This document shows positions 11,171 through 23,123 of a DNA stretch of 64,000 nucleotides, piece after piece. The position numbers and the translations under genes are program-made. Source of the stretch: Gnetum montanum (lineage: Eukaryota; Streptophyta; Gnetopsida; Gnetales; Gnetaceae); NCBI GenBank assembly GCA_015680685.1, contig MNCI01009529.1:142570-206569 (forward strand), read 5' to 3'. Position 1 is the stretch's first letter, and each line of letters opens with the position of its first letter. The notes below the pieces were generated by a model. It made no database searches and was not told the DNA's origin. It was given only the letters and a program-made list of their open reading frames with translations.

Positions 11171-11916
11171 ATTCGTTTATGATGTCTGGTTAACTGTATG
11201 ATTTGTAATTGTTATTGAGTGTGAGACTGCCAGATGAGGAGTTTGTGCCAAAATGTTTAGTGTGGGCAACAGGAGTTGCTTCACAAAAGAGAATTGCATG
11301 TGGGTAGTGTTTATCCTGGTATATCATTATTTTTTCTTCTATTTTGTTCATATGTATTTACTTGTATTTTGTACTTTGGTTAATTTTTATATTAATTGAA
11401 TAAAATACCCAAGGCGTTGGCGGTGTGGTCAACGCGGCGAGGTATAAGATACATGGAGCAAGCGTACACCCCCATAGTCAACATAGACAGCATGAACTTG
11501 AGCCAAATCGCAGCGTGAACATGGACCTAGTCTCTCAGCGTCAGCGTGAGCCCTATCTAATAGCGTAAGCATGGACCTAGTTGATTCAGCATGGCGAGGA
11601 GGTGAGGATCTAGTCATAGGGGGAGGTAGCCCAAGCGAGAAAGATCGTGGTACGACGCGATGGATGAGATCGTCTAGCGTGCAGCTACAAACCCTAGCGT
11701 AAACTCACCTCACTATATCTTGATTATCAAATTTATTTCCTTGCGCCTGCATCCTATGGTATCAGTTAGTGAGACAATTTCTCTAGTTTTTAGTGTGCCC
11801 TTGCTTGGTTTTTTCATTATTTCTTGTTTTGTTAATTACATTTTGGGGTCCTGATTCTAGTTTATTCATTTAGGATTTGTTAGATTTTCGATTTCGCATA
11901 GTTCAGGGTTTAGCGT
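11171..11916 (+). other. Upstream region of antisense gene, element 2
   Basis: No gene. AT-rich from 11171 to 11400, then scattered AGCGTGAAC, AGCGTAAGC and GCGTGCAG words (11460-11720), related to the words in the LTR and leader of this element. A promoter for the antisense gene should lie here or in the following repeat. No clear TATA box was found. Confidence 0.5.
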
Positions 11917-12153
11917 GAACTCAGCGTGCAGGGTTTAGACCCCAGCGTGCAAAGTTCGGCCTGAACGCAGTGTGTAGGGGTGAAACCACAGCGTGCAACG
12001 TTCGGTGTGAATGCGGTGTGTAGGGACGGAACCCCAGCATGCAAGGTTCGACGTGAACGCAGCGTGTAGGGACGAAACCCGAGCGTGCAGGGTTTGACGT
12101 GAACGCGGCGTGCAGGGACGAAACCCCAGCATGCAGGGTTTGACGTGAATGCG
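11917..12153 (+). repeat. 46-bp minisatellite abutting the antisense gene start, element 2
   Basis: The word GAAC/GAATGC recurs at 11917, 11963, 12009, 12055, 12101 and 12147, an exact 46-bp period. Each unit contains AGCGTGCAGGGTT and GGGACGAAACC variants. The final partial unit runs into the ATGATGGGC start of the antisense gene. Confidence 0.92.
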
Positions 12154-15100
12154 ATGATGGGCAAGGGCAAGCAAGTAGAAGGCTAGGGGAGAAAGGAGCC
12201 TAGTTTGACCTTTTTCGAAGAGAGTGAAGCGATGCTCCAGTGTCTGCCTAGACCCAGGATTCCCTCATGGTTAGGATCGACTTGCAGGTAGGCTCTAACC
12301 CTTCGTCAAAATTTGTGTTTTCACCTACACTTCCTATCGGTTTGCCCCATTCTGTAGCGTAAATTTTTTCATAGCGTAAATGTTTTTGTAGTGTGAAGGA
12401 CATGCTCGGCCTACGGGGTTTGTCCCTCCACATTGCAGTGTGCAGGGTCTACACGCTGGGCATGAGGAGAACAACAGTTTCTTTCCAAGTGTTGACCGCT
12501 AGAGAGAAAATTTATTTTATTATTTTATTTTCTTGTACAGCTAATTTGTCATGGTTTTCGAACACTTGCAGGGATTTCAAGCCTTTCCTCCTAGTGGTGG
12601 AGCTTGTCGGGGTTTTAGCGTGGTTTGGGCTCATTGATTCTGACAAACCTGCTCCTGATATGATCGTTGATCAAAATGGGGTATGGTTCAGAATGGGTGT
12701 TAGCGAGTTTCTTCCCTTCATGCTAGAAAGATTTAGCAAGGTAATCTGGTTCCACTTAAGTGAACAGTTGACACGGAGCGTGCTTGAGACCATGTTACTA
12801 GGATTTTTGACTGGGTAGTAGCTTTTATGGAGGACATTGATGAAGGAGTGCTTTCAATTAAGGACGGCCCCTCTAGAGGACCCAGATCTACTCATCCCTT
12901 GTCGCGTGTATGGGCTCACTGTCAGATGGTCTTCATCACATCAACAACACTCTATTCCTAGCTGCTCGTGCGCATACTTTGTTCCAGAACCCTCCTGGAA
13001 TGGTGTATCGGGTAGGCAGGTAAAGTTGTTCAATTCATCGTTTTTCCTTGTTGCCGAGTATTTGTTTATGTTTTGACTGTCATTTCTTTGCAGGCCTCAA
13101 TTCGATAAAGAAGGAGTGTGTGTAGAGGACAATGGACTCGCTTTGGCTCGTACTACCTTAGAGGCTTTCATGGTGGGCCTCACTCTTCGTGGTGCCGTGT
13201 TAGCCCAGACTAAGGGTGATATTGTTCATTTCACAAACGGTACTCGAGGACACTTGCACAATGCGAGGCTAGGGGGTGGCTACATGGGGATTGGTCCCAT
13301 AATGGGCCAGTTTTCCCACATGATTCTGATTTGGCACCTAGCGTGAGTCTGTTGTCTGATGGTAAGTCACGGTATTTTCCTACGCCTCATTTTGTTTGAT
13401 CTGCTACATCATTGGTTATATTGACTCCATGGTGTCATCTTGTGTGTACAGTGGACGCCCCCTGGTGGAGCCACTATCACAACTAGGCGAACTGAGAGTA
13501 CCTTGTCTATGAAATTTGGAAAAATCAGTGATGCACAGTGATGGCTATGTACTAAGGCACCGCCACATATCATCAGTTGTTTGAGTGATGCGGGCCTCAT
13601 GGATTTGTTAACTGCCCTGAGCCCTGATGTTTCTGTGATGGAGATGATTAGAATTGTTGATTCTTTCAACAAATCCGTCACCTGCTATAGCACTCACATT
13701 AAGGGTGTCAAAGTGGTTTTCCATCTATTGACGGAGTTCCTCTTAGACATTTTTGGCGTACCGGCAGATGGTGTTAGAGTGATTTTGGATATGGCACAGA
13801 AAGAGCTCCATGTTGTGCGTGAGTTGGAGGACTAGCTGGGTATTCTTAAAGGCTCTAAGGGATTCCCTATGCAGGGAAAATCAAAAGTGGTAGAAGTTAA
13901 TGAGCTATATCCCTTGTTTAGAGCGCAGGTGTTTCCCAAGTCTCTGTCTCAAGTAAAAAATTTTGGGGTAGAACCTGTGCATATCATGCGCACTATTCTA
14001 GAGACTGGGGTACGTTATAACTGGGCCTAGTTTTTGCTTTCGGGTTTCCATGGGAAAACAGTGAGGTTACGTTCAAACATTGAGGCGCAATCCTATTTCA
14101 CCTTTGCATTCTTTGCCAGTTACTTGCGCCAGCTAGCTGAATTTTTAGTTGTTCTCATGGATAATAAGTAAGTGTTAAGGGATTACGACCAACTATCTCG
14201 CCCATGGATTTGCCACTTATTTGAGGTGGCCAAATCTCAAGATGCTCCCAAGGGGATTGACGAATTGGTTTCTGTCACAATGGAGGGGTCATCTGGTGAT
14301 TCAATTCATACATGTGAAAGCGTGGGGTTGGAGCCAGATAGTGTCCACTATACTACTAGGAGAGCCGATCGGGTGATCAAAGAAATGATCAGGAAGGCAA
14401 AATCGAAAGTTCAGAAGCGTGAACGTCCTAGAGAGGTTGCTCTAATTGTAGATGAACCCAGGGTGAAATGTATACAGTTTAAGATGCTTGTACAGGGTAA
14501 GCTTGATTCACTGATTTATCCTTGTTTTATTGTCATCATCGTTATTTTTACTTTATTTTTTGGTTGTTTGTACAAAACTAATGTTGAACCTATGAATGTC
14601 ATTAGAGTTAACTTCTGGAATAAGAAGAGAGAGGTTAGCACTGATCATCGAGGAGGAAGAAGTCTCAATGAACTTAAATGAGGAGGATGAAATGGGCAGA
14701 GATGAGACGGGAGGAATGAAAAATCAGGAGGAAGATACCACAGAAAAGGGTAACATCGATGATCAGGATGGAGTCGATGAGATGTTTGATGGCTTCCTTG
14801 GAGGGAGGCTAGACCTTGGTGATCCTCCGAATCGGGAGGAAGATAGAGATTTTGGTATATTCACCATATTATGTTTATTTTCCTTTTGAATTATGCTTTT
14901 CATTATTCAAAGTTTTAATTTTATGTTTTTTACTACTACTAGGCAAAAATATTGAGACTAGGACGATTCCTAATGTTTGTTTAGAAGTCCCTATGATGAA
15001 AGCTCCCACAGAAATGACCACCGAAGTTAACCCGTCTCCTATGCATGAACCATTTACTTGGATCGAAATGCCAAGTAAGATGGATTTTATAACTGGCATT

Positions 15101-16221
15101 GTTGATGAGGTAGTTGATCGCATCCAGCAAGCTCATCCTGAAATAGGTACATATATCTTAAGCGTTTCAAATCCTTCAGTTTTTCGCATTTGTTTCTATT
15201 GTCCTATATCTGATGTATGTTCTCCTCATATGAGCAGGGGCTAAACTAAAATGGGATTCATCTGAGGCCACTTGTATTGAAAGTTTGTCTACATTGCCTC
15301 CAGAGATTGATCAAGTACCTCGACAGATCTATGATGAAGTGGAGGAATGCATTGTGCAGAATGGCAAGTCTCTTTGGACTTGCAGGCACTCCATCGAGAG
15401 GCTATGGCTGCAAATTCAGGCAGGAGAAAAAGAGATTTCTAAGCTATCAGCAGAATGGGATGATCTCAAATCGCACTATGAGTTCGCCTCAATAAGGTTA
15501 ACAGGTGATTGTTCTTGGCGAACTTCTGAGATTACTTATAATAGATATTGGAATTTATTGAATCGCCAAGTATTAATGACTTAGGAGCTAGCAGAGTGTA
15601 AGGCACAAATAGATTTACTAAACCTCAAATGTTAGGACTGGAAAGCTTTCACTTCTAAGGTGTGGAAATGGGGTTAAGATGAAAAGACCCATAAGTATCA
15701 TTATAAAAAATCGTTAAAGGAGGTATCTATAGAGAAGCGTGAGCTGGAGATGTTTGTTGAGGGTTTAGGCCTACACTCTTCATTTGATGCGTTTGCTAAA
15801 CATACTGTGGTGGAGATGGAATTGCCCAAGAGGGTAATCACCACGACTTCTAGGGAGGTTTCTGTGGGAGAGTTTCCTTTGAAATGTCCCACTTGGTCCA
15901 TGGTGGGCAAAGGGAAGGCTTTGGCCAACATTGATATGGGCCTTGATGGGACTGACTGGGCAAGTGTCTCTGAAGAAGAAATCCTTCGTTGGTTGGAATT
16001 CGGTCTAAGAGGATCTTCTTCAGTAAGTCGTTTAAACCTGTGAATTTTGTTTATTAAATAAATTTTGAAATTTTTTTCTTTTCTTTTTGTGTTAATTGTT
16101 TTCTTTTACCTTTTCATAGGGTTAGGGCGATGACGATGGTCAAGAAGGTGGCCCCAGCGAAGCAGGGACTCATGGTGCCAGGGAGTCTGAGGGGGACACC
16201 CCTCCCAACCCTGATGCTTAG
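12154..16221 (+). pseudogene. Antisense spliced gene, copy A (element 2), eight exons
   Basis: Product not recognised. It is encoded opposite to gag and pol. Exons inferred from GT/AG sites and from copies B and C: 12154-12287, 12572-13019, 13094-13361, 13452-14496, 14606-14854, 14943-15146, 15238-16022, 16120-16221, about 3,235 nt in total. Intron phases read 2,2,1,1,1,1,0, and most recur in the other copies. Visible parts: a hydrophobic segment LLVVELVGVLAWFGL (exon 2); VEDNGLALARTTLEAF (exon 3); MEMIRIVDSFNKSV and DIFGVPADG (exon 4); a basic patch KAKSKVQKRERPRE followed by IVDEP at the end of exon 4; an acidic exon 5; and a coiled-coil-like exon 7 (SIERLWLQIQAGEKEI). The acidic C-terminus ends EGDTPPNPDA and TAG. 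Stops in exons 1, 2, 4, 7 and 8 and frameshifts in exons 2 and 3 make it dead. Likely nuclear (inference). Confidence 0.75.
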
Positions 16222-16733
16222 TTTTCAATTTGATATTATCATCGATCATGTTATTACATGAGTTGCAAACAAAATTTTTTGCTTTGGATTGTATATGAAC
16301 TGATGGATGGAATCAGTTAATTGTTGTAATTGTCCATTTGTATATGAATATATATATATTTTTTGTTGTTAAAATGATTATGTATTCGATCTATGTGTCG
16401 TGTGGGGACATGGCACTAAGTTGTAATTTGATGTTGATACATTTATACTATATATTTTTTTTCGATTGAGTTTTCTGTTATTCAATTTTTTTTTGAATTT
16501 TGAGTTTGTTTGAACACTGATAAGCGTAGATTTAAAGTGAAAATCTTTTGGGCTTGAATGTAAACACGATGCAGCAATGTAAAACGTTTTTGTTCATTTT
16601 GTTGTTTAAGTGTAATGCACGAAGTAGGAGCATATGAAGGAAAACTATGGCTGATAACACAACAACGTAACAAGGTAAGCATAAATTTGAACTATAAACT
16701 TGAATTGAAAGAAAAGAAATGTAAGAAAATGTT
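16222..16733. other. Spacer between antisense gene and array A, element 2
   Basis: AT-rich, no gene. Contains a TATATATAT run near 16350 and T-rich stretches. Similar to 2846-3110 of element 1. Confidence 0.5.
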
Positions 16734-16992
16734 CTAGTTTAAGGCCATTTCGGGCCATGGGCATATGTGTGTCGATTTAGAGTCATGATGGATTATAGTC
16801 TTGATGTTCTAGTTTAAAGCCATTCCAGGCCACATGTACTAGTTTAAGGCCATTTCAGGCCATATGCAAACAAGAGAAGTTTCAGGTGATATTGGTGGGT
16901 TCCTTAGTAAATCGACCATTTCTGGTCGTGGCTAGTTTTATGTAATTGCGGACATGTGGTAGTTTAACGTCATTTCGGATGAAGAATGTAGT
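16734..16992 (+). repeat. Tandem array A of element 2
   Basis: Units AGTTTAAGGCCATTTCGGGCC near 16736, 16810 and 16840, and AGTTTAACGTCATTTCGGA units near 16960, with diverged spacers. It lies between the 3' ends of the antisense gene and gag-protease. Confidence 0.8.
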
Positions 16993-19900
16993 TTAATGGT
17001 TTAACAATTTTTTGGTTTTTCTTAATTTAATGTTAGGAGTGACGCTGATAGGTGTGATTCCGTACTTAGCATCCCCTTCGCTGATTATGTTCAACGGTAA
17101 TTCAGCCCAAGGGACATCTGATGGAATAGGCTCTATGTTGGTGTCTTCTAGTGTTTCCATATGTACAATAGTTTCGATGTTTGTTGTAGTTTCTAAGTTA
17201 GGCGGTGCATGTAAAGTTTCAAGTCTGGGCGTTTCTATGTTGGGCAAAGTTTCATTTACGTTTAATGGATCATTATTTACTGGTTGCATGCAACTTTGTT
17301 TTTTGTTTGTGTCATCCTGTTTAGGTTCTTCAAACTTAACCTCCGAGCCTTGGTCTGTATCCGTATGTGACGAGATGGTAGATGTAGCAGCATCTTCGTG
17401 TATAATGATTTCACCACCTTCATAAGGCAGGTGGATTTCTTGGTGTATGGGGGAAGAGACTGCTTTGAGTTGGGCCAGCCAGGGTCTTCCTAATATTAAA
17501 TTGAACCCTGGCATTTCGTCGATGACAACGAAGTTAGCTGATGTGGGGAATCGATCCCCTACTATAAAGTCCATAGTTATGGTGCCTTTTACTACTACGC
17601 ATGATCCACTAAATGATTTTAAACATATGGTGGAGGTTGTTCTAATTAGTTCCGTAAGCCCTAATTGTTCAATGAAAGGATAGGATACTATGTTTGTGGC
17701 GGCTCTATCATCTACATGCACTTGATGTATTTTGAATTAATTTACTTGTATCATTATGAACATAGGTGCGGTTGTCACTTCTCCTATCTTCTCATCAATT
17801 TTGATGTTGTCAGTGTGGAAACCTAGTGATTTAGAAGTCGATCCTTGAGGCGAATACATTACCGCATGAATTGAAGGTTCATTTGGAGGTAAGTCTTCGC
17901 TTACTGGGACTGATGTCAACATGCGTACTAAGGCTTCACAATGAGTTTGAGAAGTTAGCACCAAGTTGTATAGGATTAATGAGGTGTTTTTCTGTTTAAG
18001 TGCCTGCGTGACCTATGTTAGGGTTGTTGCTAAATCTCTACTGTTAGGTGTATGCTTGTTAGTGGTTACCTGGTCCATCGGGCCCAACAGTTTTATCTCA
18101 TGTGTAGCTGGTTTGACATTTTCTTCCGTAACTATTGATTTGGATGCATCATGTATTCTTGATGATTCTCCCTTGGTGTTTGGTTCGTTAGTAGGGGATG
18201 CCATGGGTACTGCACTTAATGGAGTAGGCTTGGGGGGTCCTAAGGCAAGCTACTAACGTTCCTTCTCCAATCGTTCCCATGTGAGGTTGTCTGCCAGGCG
18301 TTCCTGCATGTGGTGTAAGGGAACATTTGGTTTCTAGACATCTGGTTGCTTTGCAACCCGTATGACGTATGGAGTAGGCCGGGGTTGCGATTGGATGGTT
18401 GAAGGTGGTTGAATGTCAGGCTGGCTAGGCACCCTAACAACATATGGTATTGGTTTATTTTGTGTTTGCAGGGTGGAAGGTTGGTGGTTATCAGGATGTT
18501 TGGATATCCTGACAACATACGGAGTTGGTCTAGTTGGTGGGTGTACCTCCATAGTTGGAACTGCGGGTGATACCCGGACTACATAGGGAGCGGGCCAGGT
18601 AGGAGGTTGTGTATTTGCGATAGTAGCGGTGGGAGGTACATGCACCGCAGGGGGTATCCGGATGACATAGGGTCTTTGGGGGGTAGGCAGGTTATATGGA
18701 GAGTATGATGATTGAGGTGCAGGTGTTTGTATAGGAGGAATACAAACTACGAAGGGTCTCTTAGGTGTTTGCTTTTCATTATCTTGGTAAATGGTGTTAA
18801 TCCTGGGTGCTTCTTGTTCGTTATTGAAATAGATAGTGTTAATTACGTATGGTGCTTCCTTAGTATTTAGTGGGTCCTTATATACACCCATGGATTGGTT
18901 TTGCGGTTGGACTGGCTTGGACTCATCGAAAGTTATTTCGCCTCAATCTATCATTCATTGAATGTCTTGTTTCAAGGTGAAACAAAAATCGGTACCATGC
19001 CCATTACATTGATGGTACTCGCAAAACCTATCGAGCCTAAAGCCTTTTGGGACAGGAGGTTTGTTAGGTGTGGCTAAGCCTGGATTCTTGACCAACTCAT
19101 AGAATTGATCGTGTCTTTAAATAGCTGCAGAAGACATCTGCTTGTGTTTCATCATTCTATCCTTCAAAATTTGGGTAAATAGTTGAGAAGGCTTCGTAGG
19201 CAGTGGTGTGTATTGGGAGGGATCTTTCCTCTCAAAGTTTTGAGCATGACTTGTTGTAGTAGTTTGTGATGTAGAAGGTTAGGGTGCAGTAGCAGGAGCA
19301 GGTCTAGCATAGTTAGTAGGGGCGGTAGGCGGTTTGCCTTGTTGTCCCATACTCATTTGTTGTGTTTCTACTACTGTTGCTATAGTTGCCTTAGCCTTTT
19401 CTTTGTCTTTCTTATTATGTTGGTTTTTAAAGGCTGAATAGGTGGGGTCATGGCTATTTTGGGCTACCTCTTCTATGTTCTTTATTTGTACAAATGCTTG
19501 GCTAAGAGTGCGTGCATTAAGATAGTATAATTTGGACTTCACAAAATCATTAACGGCCCCTTTTAGAATAGTGAGGAGATAAGTCTCTGGGATTGGTTCA
19601 TGGAGTTCATTGAGGGTAGCACTCCACCGTTGAATAAATTTTTGAACAGGTTCAAGCGGTGCTTGCTTGATCTGTATGAGGCTGTTAAGTGTGGCTTCAG
19701 GCTTCAATTTATACTTGAACCTGGTAACAAACTGGTGTAATAAATCTTCTAAAGAAGATATGGAGTTTTGAGGCAAAGCTCGATACCAGTCAAGTGCTCT
19801 CCCTGTGAGAGACATGGGGAACACTCACAAAATGGCATGTGGCCATGCCTGAAGCAACACGCACTCTAGTCTAAATGTTACAAGATGGGCATTGGGGTCT

Positions 19901-21183
19901 ATTTCCCCATTGTATTTAGTTAACGTGGGTAAGGAAACACCTTTAGGTAATGTTAGAGGTGGAACTGAAAAGTTGATAGGGTCATCCTGATAGAAATCTA
20001 CCACCTTAAGCTCTTCGTCGGTGGCTGTTTTGAGGCGTTTGACCTCATCAGTTAGCTCTTGCATCAATTTTCTGGCTTCAACCCAGTCTTGGGCACTAGG
20101 TGAGATAGTGGATTGATTATGTTGTGCAGTATACAAGTTAGATTGTTGTACAGTGGGCTGGAAGGAGGAGAGTTGAGTGGCTGGAGGTTGTGGTTGTGGC
20201 ATATTCATAGTAGGTAGTATTAAGGGTGGTGCATTGTAGGAAAAGGGTTACTATTGTTGTTGCTGTTGTACTTGGGGGATGTTAGCGAGTGGAATTGTAG
20301 GAGGCGGTATGTTGTAGTGAGAGGGTTGATGTGGTTAGACACTAGTCGCAGCCCACTACCCAATCACATTTTACGCGGGAACACCCTGAACTTGTTGAGT
20401 TGCAGTGGTGAAGGGTGCTCCTTGGGTTTGGATCCGTGGTATATGGTGCGCAGATGTAAAAGCTGGTATCACATATGACATCCCGATCACTCGGCGTGGG
20501 AAGGTTACTCCTACATTATTTTGAGGGGGTTGTTGTTGGGGTTGTATTTGCAAGAGAGGAGGTAACGTGGTGACTGGAGGAATAGTTGTGAGGGGTATAT
20601 TGAGTTGGGTATCAGTCACTAGGGATGTGGGAATAAGCGTGGATGGTTCCTATTGGGGTACATGTGCTTGGGTGATTTTAAATAACTAGAGGGACGTAGT
20701 TTCCCTTGTGAATGGGTGAAACAATGGGTTCGTGTAAGTTTGTGGGCTGAGGGTATGCTATGAATCTTCATGTTCGAACTGAGCTGTAAAGTCATCCTCC
20801 TCCTCTAATTGAGGATTTTCCATGAACTGGTCTAGAGACTGATTCCTCGCTAGGAGGAGCTGTGAGATGAGCTCAAAGTAATGCTATGGAAGAGGGATGA
20901 TGTCATACGGGGAAGGGATGAACTCATACCCTCCCCTATGAAATAGTTCATATTATCTCTTAACCTCCAATTCAGTTTGATCAACTGCTAGGCTAGCCTG
21001 GATTTTTACGCATATAAAATTATATTGTTCTTATGTTATAACGTTAAATGACGGATTTCTCCCTTGCAGTCTAAGAGACCAAAAAGGTCCCACCGTGGGT
21101 TGCACTATGGGCAGTGGGATGGTCATGGGGCCAGTGGTATCTGTAATGGGCTTGGTTGAAAGGTTGGTATTGGCGGTATTCAT
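16993..21183 (-). pseudogene. gag-protease polyprotein, element 2 (broken)
   Basis: Starts MNTANTNLST, parallel to element 1, and ends LRKTKKLLNH with a stop at 16993. Same domain order as element 1: Gln/Pro-rich N-terminus; gag core (KGVSLPTLTKYNGEIDP near 19930-19880, GRALDWYRALP near 19800); the zinc-knuckle-like YHQCNGHGTDFCF near 19015-18980; PYVVRVSP/PYVIRIPP repeats (18760-18340); then the protease (17721-17400). The protease motif reads HVDDRAATN, so the glycine after the second Asp is replaced by Arg. FNLILGRPWLAQL is intact. Stops near 21028, 20870 and 20250 and a frameshift near 19100 inactivate it. The tail, EGDAKYGITPISVTPNIKL, is shared with element 1. Confidence 0.88.
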
Positions 21184-21731
21184 AGTAAGAAGGCCCTGAA
21201 CGTAGGAAGTGTACATAGACGAAAATTTGGTTAAGTGCAAAAGTATGAACAGCGTGCTCAGCGTACAGTGTGCAGGCACTGTTGTCAGCATGAAGGGATT
21301 GATTACAGTATGTGAATGAAGCTCACAGCGTGCAGGTTGTGATAGTTAGCGTGTAGACAGAGGGGTCAGCGTGTTGAAAACTAGTCACGGCGTGCAAACA
21401 AAGTCTATAGTGTGCAGATTGGCAGGGTAGCATGCAGACAGAGTCTATAGTGTGTAGGTTGGCAGGGCAGCGTGCAGACATAGTCTACAACGTGCAGATT
21501 GGCAAGCGGCGTACAGAAAAAGTTTACAGTCGTGCAAGTAAGATGGTTGTAGCGTGTAGACAGGGTCTACAGCGTGCGAGTAAGATGTTTGCGGCGTGTA
21601 GATGCTAAGAATGTTGCAGAATAGGGTACATATTTAGGAGGTTCAAAATTGCTGAGTCTGAGGACGTCCGGTAGTAGATTGGCAACACAGGGAGCAGGTG
21701 TATGAGATCAAATTAGATTTAGAAAATTTTA
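21184..21731 (-). other. 5' leader of element 2 with word array
   Basis: Non-coding. AGCGTGCAG, GCGTGTAGACA and AGTCTACAGCGTGC words recur through 21250-21610. This is the same word class as the region upstream of the antisense gene of this element (11460-12150) and its LTR (22640-22900). Confidence 0.65.
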
Positions 21732-21750
21732 GGCCCTCCTTCTAGTGTCA
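21732..21750 (-). other. Primer binding site, element 2 (decayed)
   Basis: The minus strand reads TGACACTAGAAGGAGGGCC, five bases inside the LTR end. Two G/C-to-A/T changes separate it from the site in element 1. Confidence 0.7.
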
Positions 21751-22319
21751 TTTTTTGTACTGTCTGAAATCATCGGTGTACGGCTGGAATGAAACGGATA
21801 CCGAGAGATCCACAGACAGGCATAGAAGACCCAACCTTCACTTGAGGGCAAGTTGGAATTGACGAAGGTAGAGTACCTTGGGTGGTCTGCATGCAAATTA
21901 GACAAGGATTTCCCCAACATATACCAATGTGCAATATGTTGGGTTATGTGTAAACAACATAATAAATGTAAATCAGAACGTGAAACGTGTAGAGATGTAA
22001 ATGAAAGATAGATAAGAATGAATGAAAACTGTAACAAATATTAGCCAAAAAATGTAGCAATATTATTGAATAATGAAATTACAATGCACTGGTCTAAACG
22101 TAGTTGTGGATCTGACACAAGGCAGACGAAGAGCCTCGGTGGACGCAAAGCGATGATGGTTAGCTGGTTTAAACTGTAGGTGCAGCGTGAAGGCTATATA
22201 TTCAATGTATAGGGTAGAAGTCCAGCATATGGAATTCCTCTCTGATTTGCTAAGTGCCTTTAGGTTCTTTTTTTTTCGTTTGCCCAAATCGCCAACCCCG
22301 ATCTAGTGAAAAATTGGGG

Positions 22320-22326
22320 TTTTTAT
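22320..22326 (-). promoter_or_regulatory. TATA-like box of element 2 LTR
   Basis: CATAAAA on the minus strand, followed by CCCCAATTTTTCAC as in element 1. Probably a one-base decayed TATAAAA. Confidence 0.45.
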
Positions 22327-22639
22327 GAGGTTTTGGGCATTGGATTCGAATCTGGAAGGGTATGAATGGTTGTGGGATGCTGTAATTTTGGATTGGGTGA
22401 CATGTGGAGTGTTGATCGAGTGTGAAAGAATGAAATTTTACAAGTGTACAACGTGAACCATGCAAGCATGTACACACTGGGTGTATATGCTCCACATGCT
22501 GGACATCGTGTGGGCAAGCATGAAGAATTCCTGACCAAATTTTGAACTGTGGAGCTAGTTTTGTGCATGGATCTGGATGTCTGATGTCTTGAGGATGCTA
22601 CCTGTCAAATTTGGGCTCATTTGGACTCGATCTTTCATG

Positions 22640-22900
22640 GTTTTGAAAGGCTTCGACTGGTGTACGCTGGGCTGCACACTGGGCGTACACGCTGGGCATG
22701 CAGGATGTACACACTTAGCGTGTGAATCTTCAAAGTGCATGATTTCGACGTCAAAACCCAGTTCTGTTGAGCCCATGATGATGCCTAACAATTGCCTTGT
22801 CTCTGACAGTTGATGCCTTGTGAAAATCTTGCTCTGAAGTGCCTGTTTTGGGTAGTCTTTGAAGTCACACGCTGGGTGTGCACGTTGGGCATGCACACTG
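22640..22900 (-). repeat. U3 word array (ACGCTGGGCGT type), element 2
   Basis: TACGCTGGGC, CACACTGGGCGTACACGCTGGGC and CACGCTGGGTGTGCACG words, plus GCATGC palindromes. Shares the ACGCTGG core with elements 0 and 1. Confidence 0.7.
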
Positions 22901-23123
22901 CATACTCAGTGAAAACCAAGTATTTTGAGCTCCAAATTTGCCATGTTTGATGCCAGATGTCACCATAGTCTTCTGTGGATCCCAGGGAACCATTTCTTGC
23001 TCAATTCAACTCCGTTTAAAGCTATCCGTGAGGCTGTTAAGCTTTAGTCATGGTGGGGAGCATCACGATTTTAGCTCAATTCTTGTTGGAGAAGTACTAA
23101 GCTCAGAATTTTGTGGTGTTTCA

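Larger units (their letters stand above)
21756..23123 (-). mobile_element. 5' LTR of element 2 (family 1), 1,368 bp
   Basis: The minus strand starts TGAAACACCACAAAATTCTG at 23123 and ends GACAGTACA at 21756. It is inserted at the 5' side of the antisense gene of element 3, whose sequence continues from 23124. The 5 bp after the outer end are GTGCT. The matching duplicate and the 3' LTR lie left of the window. Confidence 0.88.

Noticed and set aside
12393-16221. Host gene interrupted by retrotransposons
   Set aside because: The same gene recurs in several independent elements at the same place between gag-protease and RT, so it belongs to the element.
22250-22896. Minus-strand Cys/His-rich frames
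   Set aside because: Within the U3 of the element 2 LTR. Composition follows GCATGC/CACGCT words.
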